Source: Euryarchaeota archaeon TMED192 (lineage in GTDB: Archaea; Thermoplasmatota; Poseidoniia; Poseidoniales; Thalassarchaeaceae). From it: a stretch of 37,691 bases of DNA. Of the stretch, positions 32,348-37,691 are shown one piece after another. The stretch is taken from assembly GCA_002170775.2 (NCBI GenBank), contig NHIP02000016.1, positions 57,988 to 95,678 of the forward strand. The letters are read 5' to 3'. Under the pieces are notes generated by a model, which was not told the DNA's origin, did not search any database, and worked only from the letters and a program-made list of their open reading frames with translations. Each line of letters opens with the position of its first letter. Positions within the stretch are counted from its first letter, which is position 1. The position numbers and the translations under genes are program-made.

Positions 32348-33944
32348 TATAGCGCTGTTCTTCGTTCTCTTCAAACGGGTGTTGCCCTATATTCACCTGG
32401 TACGCTATTCCCATCCAAGTTCCGTCCGAGGAAGTCACTGTCTCGAAGAAATCATGTAGGGCGTGCACGTCCCCTTGAGACTCCTCGTATGCTGTGATGG
32501 TGTGCAGAGGTTCGGGGTCAGCTATGGTGAACGGCCATGTATCGTTGACTTGAGGGGATTGAACGGCACCAGCGTACAGGAACCACTCTTTGCCCTCGAC
32601 ATAACCGTCATCGCCGCCCCACTGATCATAATCCAGGCCATAGAATGCAAGGGTGACGACATCCTCCTCCGTGATTGAGATGAACGGGTACATCGAGATT
32701 CCCCGGAAAGATTGGACCTCCCACGAATCCGACCAATTGCTCCCATTGTCGTAAGATATGGCGAAGCGCATCTTCCAAGGATCGGTATCTGATCCGGGGC
32801 AATCGGCCCAAGCTACTGCGACTGTTCCCTTCTCGTTATTGTTGACCACGGGATATCCTTCTGGACAATTCCCATTTCTCGGACCGACTTCAATGGGATC
32901 TTGCCAGGTTCCATCGCCAGGACCCGGTCCTGTTCCCCTGCCGTAGTCCTCAGATATCCGTACATGCACGTATCCGGAGTCTGTATCGGCGTTTTCTTGT
33001 GCGACGAACACATAGGGCCCTGTTCGTTGTGATGAGATTGTAGACCAGCCTCCCGGCATCGAGTAGCACTGGCTGAATGATGCGCCGCCGTCTTCGGAAT
33101 GATAGTACCAGTATCTCCCGGAGTCTCCGCTGCACTCCGGGGGGGATGCTCCTGAGTTGCCCAGGTAATGGATGATTCCATCCCCCTGAGCAGCCACCCA
33201 GGGCCGATCATCAGCAGCCATGGTGTTCATTCTCTGACAGGGCCCATCCTCGTAACTCGTACCGTTGTCCGAAAACCGATGCCACCAGTTATCCTCCAAA
33301 GTGGTATCGAGATAGTATACGACGTCGTATGCGTCTACCGATATATCGCCCTCATCACCCAAGCACTCGGAGGCCCCCCCTGCGTAGTTGGCAAGTAGCA
33401 TGTTGCCGGGAGTGGGTGCAAACTGATCGCCATGATCCCATGTGAATCCACCGTCGTTGCTCGCCCAGAACCAGCTGGCCCAGTAATCCCAGGTGGTGTC
33501 TGCTCCATCGGTACAGGCCCACCATGGGCCAGGGTCGTCCGGATCGAGGATGATCGGCACAGGGGAGTCCTCGCCGCCCCATCTGAGATCCTTGTGGGCC
33601 GTGATGTACATGCTGCCGTCACTGGTGATGGATATCGATGGCTCGTATCCAACGCCGAACCCCTCGTAACCGGGGTCTTGCCCGTTGCTTGTATCTATGC
33701 ACTCCTCATGCCTCGGCATGAATACGGACTCGCCCCATGAAATCTGGATCGAGGATTCATCAACATCCGGAGATGTTTCGGTGACGTCGCTGACTATCAA
33801 GGAATAGAGGGGGACGGCAAGCAACAGAATCACGATAAACGCAAGTGCGGTATCCAAGATTAGGAACTCGACGATATCCTCGAATTTCCTTCTTTTCTTC
33901 ACGGTGTTCTCGGAGGGCGGACTGTCTTGGATATCCCCCTCCAT
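32313..33944 (-). CDS. membrane-anchored BNR/Asp-box beta-propeller protein
   Basis: The protein has 543 residues with a charged cytosolic N-terminus, one helix (about 28-52) as an uncleaved signal-anchor, and a large outer domain. The outer part shows Asp-box (BNR) motifs of the type S-x-D-x-G-x-x-W, in 'ASNDGGFTWD', 'SEDGGASFSQ' and 'SYDNGSNWSD', spaced as in six-bladed sialidase-type propellers. 'YEPSISITSDGSMYITAH' and 'YPFISITEEDV' are blade starts. Many acidic and Trp residues suggest calcium and carbohydrate contact. No sialidase arginine triad can be assigned, so enzyme activity is not claimed. It is convergent with serS, sharing 35 bases. A surface glycan-binding or hydrolytic role is inferred. 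Confidence 0.8.
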   Translation of the reverse strand: MEGDIQDSPPSENTVKKRRKFEDIVEFLILDTALAFIVILLLAVPLYSLIVSDVTETSPDVDESSIQISWGESVFMPRHEECIDTSNGQDPGYEGFGVGYEPSISITSDGSMYITAHKDLRWGGEDSPVPIILDPDDPGPWWACTDGADTTWDYWASWFWASNDGGFTWDHGDQFAPTPGNMLLANYAGGASECLGDEGDISVDAYDVVYYLDTTLEDNWWHRFSDNGTSYEDGPCQRMNTMAADDRPWVAAQGDGIIHYLGNSGASPPECSGDSGRYWYYHSEDGGASFSQCYSMPGGWSTISSQRTGPYVFVAQENADTDSGYVHVRISEDYGRGTGPGPGDGTWQDPIEVGPRNGNCPEGYPVVNNNEKGTVAVAWADCPGSDTDPWKMRFAISYDNGSNWSDSWEVQSFRGISMYPFISITEEDVVTLAFYGLDYDQWGGDDGYVEGKEWFLYAGAVQSPQVNDTWPFTIADPEPLHTITAYEESQGDVHALHDFFETVTSSDGTWMGIAYQVNIGQHPFEENEEQRYIKFVRGEFDYS

Positions 33945-34015
33945 CGTATCAGCACGTGAGGTGTTTCTTCATAGTGCTGAGCATCGATATCCGGTGATTC
34001 AGGTCTATGGAGCGA

Positions 34016-34252
34016 TTATTGGTTCGTGTCGGACGGTTTCCAGAGATTAGGCCAGCGCCTCTTGATGAGTCTGAATATAATGCGGCTCAGAATCATTGAG
34101 AACAGCAGGAATAAGATCGACGACCACCAAGGAGTCTCGTCATTAGTGGCCAGGAACCACGTGACTCCGAGTATCGCTGCACCGTAGATGGCCCGAAAGA
34201 TCGAGAAGATCAGAAAACCGCGAAAGAGGGGGTTTGCTAGAATCTTGGACAT
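34016..34252 (-). CDS. small membrane protein, unknown
   Basis: The protein has 78 residues from the ATG at 34252, the start closest to the hydrophobic part; the frame is open to 34351, but the extra N-terminus is His-rich and would reach the divergent Vsr promoter. Two helices are visible: 'FLIFSIFRAIYGAAILGV' (about 11-30) and 'SSILFLLFSMILSRIIF' (about 42-60). A basic tail then ends in a polar Ser-Asp-Thr-Asn-Gln. No family is recognised. It is transcribed away from the Vsr gene and towards the BNR gene on the same strand; 71 bases separate it from the latter. It is probably real from hydropathy and the positive-inside tail. Confidence 0.55.
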   Translation of the reverse strand: MSKILANPLFRGFLIFSIFRAIYGAAILGVTWFLATNDETPWWSSILFLLFSMILSRIIFRLIKRRWPNLWKPSDTNQ

Positions 34253-34356
34253 CAAGGACTCGTCATCCACAGTAGAATCGAAGGGGGCCAAGTGCATGAG
34301 AATGATGGTCGTATCCAATTCGATACGGTGATGTGCATGTTCCACGTGCAATCAAC

Positions 34357-34782
34357 ATGAGCGGCGTATCCCCCCCTGCTTCCTCTCCTGCGGTGAGGAA
34401 AACGATGCAGGGCAATCGAAGCCGGGATACGAAGCCTGAGCTAGCAGTACGACGCATGCTCAGGGATGCGGGTTTCCCGGGATACAGGATTCATTGGAGG
34501 ATCGATGACTCGGAGGGACGATACATATGTCGTCCCGACATCTGCTATCCAGGGAGAAAAGTTGCGATATTCGTTCATGGGTGCTTCTGGCATCGGTGTC
34601 CAAGTTGCAACCCTTCTATGCCGAAAACGAATGTCGGATATTGGAAGCCCAAGTTTGAGCGTAATGTGGAGAGGGATAGATCGAAACAGGAAAGATTGGT
34701 CAATCTTGGATGGGATGTAAGGACCATCTGGGAATGTGAACTTGACAGCGTAGATGCCGAGAGCATGATGAGCAGGGACTGA
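34357..34782 (+). CDS. vsr: Vsr-type DNA mismatch endonuclease
   Basis: The protein has 141 residues from the ATG at 34357. 'NRSRDTKPELAVRRMLRDAG', 'CRPDICYPGRKVAIFVHGCF', 'WHRCPSC', 'NVERDRSKQERLVNLGW' and 'TIWECEL' cover the whole Vsr fold. Vsr nicks next to T:G mismatches made by deamination of 5-methylcytosine. The catalytic Asp ('RPD') and His are present. The HGCFWH-x-C-x-x-C zinc site has Cys where E. coli Vsr has His, a common variant. No cytosine methyltransferase or restriction gene is in the window, although vsr normally travels with one. It stands alone on the plus strand between minus-strand genes. It may instead be a general homologue that repairs deaminated bases. Confidence 0.9.
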   Translation: MSGVSPPASSPAVRKTMQGNRSRDTKPELAVRRMLRDAGFPGYRIHWRIDDSEGRYICRPDICYPGRKVAIFVHGCFWHRCPSCNPSMPKTNVGYWKPKFERNVERDRSKQERLVNLGWDVRTIWECELDSVDAESMMSRD

Positions 34783-34804
34783 GATGTCTGTAGAAGGGAT
34801 TTTC

Positions 34805-35332
34805 TCAGACTGGACCGGGTGATTTGGAAGAGTCTTGAGTTGAGATTGAAATCAGAATTTCCCCCATGTCGACTCTGTCACCCTCTTTGAAATAGATAGA
34901 AGAGACCTCTCCCGACTCTGGTGCGGATATCTGATGCTCCATCTTCATAGCTTCGAGAATCATCATCGGCTGGCCCTCCCGCACTCGCTGACCGGTTTTC
35001 ACGAGGACCTCTCTGACAGTACCAGGCATAGGAGCCGTGAGGCCGCCTTCATCCATGTCTGATGAGGTAGATTCTTGGCCCATCTCTCGAACGATGTATG
35101 TCTTTCCTTCAAGCGATATCCACCATGCGTCTCCAACCTTTGTGACATCTGCCCGATACATTCTCCCAAGACTCTCGATGATGATTGACCCACGTGATTC
35201 ATCATAGTTGATTGAGAAGTCCTGATTCACTTCGGTATCTTCCGCTTGCAATCTATCGACGAACAGATTATTCTTCTCAGAACGTAGCCTCACTGACCAA
35301 GTTTTGTCATCTCCATCAATTTTCCAATACAT
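34805..35332 (-). CDS. biotin carboxyl carrier protein of an acyl-CoA carboxylase
   Basis: The protein has 175 residues. The last 75 residues are a biotinyl/lipoyl domain with 'MILEAMKMEHQI', whose Lys carries biotin, preceded by 'GGLTAPMPGTVREVLVKTGQ'. The N-terminal about 95 residues include a beta-rich region resembling the linker domain of propionyl-CoA carboxylase alpha subunits. The ATG at 35332 has AGGTGA four bases upstream. It lies nine bases after the biotin carboxylase stop on the same strand. The two encode the parts that eukaryotic and bacterial PccA joins in one chain. The carboxyltransferase subunit is not in the window. Substrate (acetyl- or propionyl-CoA) is not determined. 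Confidence 0.9.
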   Translation of the reverse strand: MYWKIDGDDKTWSVRLRSEKNNLFVDRLQAEDTEVNQDFSINYDESRGSIIIESLGRMYRADVTKVGDAWWISLEGKTYIVREMGQESTSSDMDEGGLTAPMPGTVREVLVKTGQRVREGQPMMILEAMKMEHQISAPESGEVSSIYFKEGDRVDMGEILISISTQDSSKSPGPV

Positions 35333-35341
35333 TGTATCACC

Positions 35342-36922
35342 TTATGGGAAATTACGAGACAAAGTCCGGAAGGGATCTCCGGAGTGGCCTGTATGCTGAT
35401 CAACAATGGATGGGGCGCTTGTGACTGCCGCCCTTTGGAGGCCGAGGCGCTCTGCTGCTGAGGCTATTACGGACAGTATGCCCCTGATCGGCTCCTCGGG
35501 CCGGGACGGGGGGTCCATGTCATCGAGGTGGTCGGTCGTGACGCCCGGTCCGGAGAAGGAGTCCGAGACCAGCATCTCCCTGCAAAATCCGATATTCGAA
35601 CGGACTCCGTGCAAGATGATTTGAGATAGGGCCTGATCGAGTCTCCTGATTGCTGATGCTCGGTCGGGTGCATGGACTATGACCTTGGCGAGCATCGGGT
35701 CGAATGCAGTGGTCACTTCGTCCCCCGTCCTTATGCCCGTGTCGACTCGTATGCCTGGTCCATTAGGCGTATCGAAACGGGCTATGGGGCCGATGGATGG
35801 CAGGAATCCTGTGGATGGATCCTCAGCGTACAATCGAGCCTCCATGGCATGCCCTGAGATTCCCACTTCGGCCTGTTTTATCGGAAGAGGTAGTCCGGCT
35901 GCAACTGAGAGCTGCATGTGAACAAGATCGAGGCCTGTGATGAGTTCAGTGACGGGGTGCTCGACCTGGAGCCTCGTATTCATCTCCAGGAAGTAGAACA
36001 CGTCCTTGTCCGATAAGAGGAACTCGACTGTTCCCGCGCCCACGTAATCAACCGCACGGGCTGCTTGCACCGCGGCCTCTCCCATCAAAGACCTCAGACG
36101 AGGATTCACTGCGGGGGATGGCGCCTCTTCTATCACCTTCTGATGCCTCCTCTGGAGAGAGCAGTCTCGCTCATTGAGGTGGATCACATTCCCATGGCGG
36201 TCTGCGAATACCTGGATCTCGATGTGCCTTGCCCTCCTGAGGAGGCGCTCGACATACACGGTTCCATCCCCGAAGGCTGCAGTTGCCTCTCTTGAGGCCG
36301 CATCGTACTCTGTACGGAGGCGCTTGGGCTCCTCGACCATGCGCATGCCCTTGCCGCCTCCCCCTGCACTTGCCTTGAGGAGTAGCGGGTAACCCACTTC
36401 TGCTGCAGCGACGGCTAGTTGGGGCAAGGGGTCTTCGTCACCTGAGACTTCGATTGATTTGCCGGGGATTACCGGTACCGAGGCATCGACCATCGCCTCT
36501 CTTGCTCTTATTTTGTCCCCCATGGTTCGAATCGCATCAGCAGATGGCCCTATCCAAACCAATCCGGATTCAATCACCCTATCGGCGAATTCTGATCTTT
36601 CGGAGAGAAAGCCATACCCCGGGTGTATTGCATCTGCTCCGGATGCCCTGGCGGCATCCAGTATCGCATCCATCGAAAGGTAAGTGCTCGCGAGGTCCTC
36701 TCCCGGTAGCCTGATTTTTTCATCTGCGAAATTGAGATGCATGGAATTGGAGTCCAGATCATTGTAAACTGCAACCCCCCTTAGTCCGGATTCACGGACG
36801 GCTCTGAGCACACGGACTGCAATCTCGCCTCTGTTGGCGACGAGTACGGAGCTGAAGGGAGTGGTCGCCTCCATCATCCACTCTGGCGTCCCCATGATGC
36901 CCCCCACTTCAGATGCGTTCAT
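35342..36922 (-). CDS. biotin carboxylase subunit of an acyl-CoA carboxylase
   Basis: The protein has up to 526 residues. It carboxylates biotin with ATP and bicarbonate. 'FSSVLVANRGEIAVRVLRAV' starts the BC fold, 'GYGFLSERSEFADRV' and 'PLLLKASAGGGGKGMRMV' form the ATP-grasp lid, 'NERDCSLQRRHQKVIEEAP' follows, and 'FLEMNTRLQVEHPVTE' is the catalytic core. The C-terminal cap runs to about residue 470, with a polar tail beyond it. ATGs at 36922, 36895, 36877 and 36874 are all possible; the latter two lie closest to the usual start. It sits directly upstream of the biotin carrier gene and 25 bases after the PqqB-like stop, all in one direction. G+C is high, as in serS. Confidence 0.95.
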   Translation of the reverse strand: MNASEVGGIMGTPEWMMEATTPFSSVLVANRGEIAVRVLRAVRESGLRGVAVYNDLDSNSMHLNFADEKIRLPGEDLASTYLSMDAILDAARASGADAIHPGYGFLSERSEFADRVIESGLVWIGPSADAIRTMGDKIRAREAMVDASVPVIPGKSIEVSGDEDPLPQLAVAAAEVGYPLLLKASAGGGGKGMRMVEEPKRLRTEYDAASREATAAFGDGTVYVERLLRRARHIEIQVFADRHGNVIHLNERDCSLQRRHQKVIEEAPSPAVNPRLRSLMGEAAVQAARAVDYVGAGTVEFLLSDKDVFYFLEMNTRLQVEHPVTELITGLDLVHMQLSVAAGLPLPIKQAEVGISGHAMEARLYAEDPSTGFLPSIGPIARFDTPNGPGIRVDTGIRTGDEVTTAFDPMLAKVIVHAPDRASAIRRLDQALSQIILHGVRSNIGFCREMLVSDSFSGPGVTTDHLDDMDPPSRPEEPIRGILSVIASAAERLGLQRAAVTSAPSIVDQHTGHSGDPFRTLSRNFP

Positions 36923-36947
36923 TGAATTGTTGTTGGATTGTCATCGA

Positions 36948-37691
36948 TTACAGGATTATCTCATCGCCCTCTGATGCTATCGACCAGCCCATCAGCTCTT
37001 CCCTGACATCGATCTGGCTCAATGCCCTATTGGAGTGATTGAGATGTATGAATCGTATATCTGGGTCATCTTCCCCCCTCGGGCCCAGTCTGCTGATCGA
37101 TTCAAGAATCGGCGGATGAGGGATGGAATTCTGACGTGGCAGGTCGTCAAGGCTCCAGAAGGTTCCATCCATGAGGACGACGTCAGCCTGCATGCTAGAG
37201 ATCCATTCTCTGATCGTATCGTATCCGACCTGTGCCAGGGTGTCGACCCAGTGGTCGTGATCCGGTAGGTGGAGCAGCGAGCGATTTGGCCCGCGCAGCA
37301 GATAGGCGTGCGTATCGCTCCACTCGTCTCGGTGTGGGACTTTTATCGGCACTAATGAGAGGTTTTTGGATACCTGGATCTCGTGTCCTGAATCGAACTG
37401 TTTCTTGATGAATACCCGTTGATCGAGGAGTGCGTTCCACAGTGGTGTTTCATGGATAAGGTGGAACATGGATTCACTGGCATGGAGTCGAATTCCCTTA
37501 GAAGCCATTACCTCCCTGCCGAATAGCCCGAGACCGTCAATATGACCGAGATGGCCGTGTGTGATCCATACGTCAGTTATCATCCGGGCGCCAGTATCTA
37601 GCATCCTCGTCTGCCTGTCCAGATCACGCGTCACATCGATTAGGTGGAGTTCATCTCCGTCCCTCACTGCGAGTGATGTGGGGGATAGCTG
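36948..37691 (-). CDS. PqqB-like metallo-beta-lactamase-fold protein, 5' partial
   Basis: The frame is open through the last base of the window, so the N-terminus is missing; a GTG at 37667 is not the real start. 'LSPTSLAVRDGDELHLIDV' before and after it matches the early strand of PqqB-like proteins, where self-evident 'SSIAV' and 'NASPD' segments occur. 'THGHLGHIDGL' is the MBL metal motif, H-x-H-x-x-H, with Gly replacing the usual Asp. 'HLPDHDHW', 'DVVLMDGTFWSLDDLP' and 'IRFIHLNHSN' follow PqqB order to the end. PqqB is an oxygen- and metal-dependent hydroxylase in PQQ synthesis. No other pqq gene is here, so a different hydrolase role is possible. It probably heads the carboxylase operon. 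Confidence 0.8.
   Translation of the reverse strand, partial: QLSPTSLAVRDGDELHLIDVTRDLDRQTRMLDTGARMITDVWITHGHLGHIDGLGLFGREVMASKGIRLHASESMFHLIHETPLWNALLDQRVFIKKQFDSGHEIQVSKNLSLVPIKVPHRDEWSDTHAYLLRGPNRSLLHLPDHDHWVDTLAQVGYDTIREWISSMQADVVLMDGTFWSLDDLPRQNSIPHPPILESISRLGPRGEDDPDIRFIHLNHSNRALSQIDVREELMGWSIASEGDEIIL

Noticed and set aside
32313-33944. A true sialidase
   Set aside because: Asp-box motifs mark the propeller only; the catalytic Arg triad and Tyr/Glu pair could not be placed.
34333-34351. Overlapping divergent starts of the small membrane protein and Vsr
   Set aside because: Inner starts at 34252 and 34357 fit the protein families and leave about 104 bases for promoters.
36948-37691. 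Start of a PQQ biosynthesis cluster
   Set aside because: Only a PqqB-like gene is present; pqqA, C, D and E are absent and the next genes encode a carboxylase.

Overview
The window looks like a stretch of euryarchaeal chromosome. My best guess is an uncultured marine Thermoplasmatota-type lineage (Marine Group II/III). The archaeal signs are a double-AAA Cdc48, an Hjc-type Holliday junction resolvase, an MC1 chromatin protein, an archaeal signal peptidase with Ser/His in place of Ser/Lys, a presenilin-type protease, an Ncs6/TtuA thiolase, a large Lhr helicase and a PGF-type C-terminal sorting signal. Extracellular proteins carry acidic DxDxDG loops and a 'DAFPNG' motif, which I associate with these marine archaea. 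The lineage is inferred, since no rRNA gene is present. Genes are tightly packed on both strands, with many stop/start overlaps and several convergent 3' overlaps. I see no IS element, prophage, CRISPR array or integrase. Both window ends cut through genes.

Layout. 1-2372: a DUF3592-like membrane protein with an Arg/Ser-rich tail (5' truncated), a SAP-domain protein with a C-terminal membrane anchor, an Ncs6/TtuA tRNA thiolase, and a small membrane protein. 2375-9064 (minus): a five-gene, probably co-translated operon of Cdc48, PRC-barrel, DUF4350-like, DUF58 and a polytopic membrane protein. 9205-14024 (plus): an ALDH7-like aldehyde dehydrogenase, then a large secreted protein with RCC1-type repeats, 14 Cys-rich GCC2/GCC3-like repeats and a PGF-CTERM-like tail. 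14039-14897: tRNA-Gly(CCC), a membrane protein and a 45-residue zinc ribbon. 14976-18386: a three-gene succinate dehydrogenase resembling actinobacterial Sdh1.

18496-21441 holds nucleic-acid genes: MC1, a lone Lrp/AsnC RAM domain, a divergent macro domain, a RuvC/YqgF-like protein, Hjc, and a small coiled-coil protein. 21521-24572 holds membrane proteolysis and secretion genes: a site-2 protease, signal peptidase I and a membrane protein. 24662-29919 holds Lhr helicase, a P-loop kinase abutting a dCMP deaminase, and FolC. 29969-33944 holds the presenilin homologue, seryl-tRNA synthetase and a membrane-anchored BNR-repeat protein. 34016-37691 holds a small membrane protein, a Vsr-type endonuclease, a biotin carboxyl carrier protein, a biotin carboxylase, and a 5'-truncated PqqB-like metallo-beta-lactamase-fold protein.

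How the genes fit together. Most are housekeeping: tRNA thiolation and charging, TCA cycle and respiration, folate and pyrimidine nucleotides, and acyl-CoA carboxylation. The best candidates for undescribed biology are the Cdc48/PRC/DUF4350/DUF58 operon, where Cdc48 sits in the place MoxR usually takes, and the pairing of a membrane-anchored SAP protein with a membrane protein bearing an RS-like tail. The RCC1/GCC2-GCC3 surface protein, the RuvC-like/Hjc divergent pair, and the kinase/dCMP-deaminase pair (apparently fused in fungal Dcd1) come next. A recurring GAGGTGA Shine-Dalgarno about 4 nt before the start, often GTG or TTG, settles several start codons.
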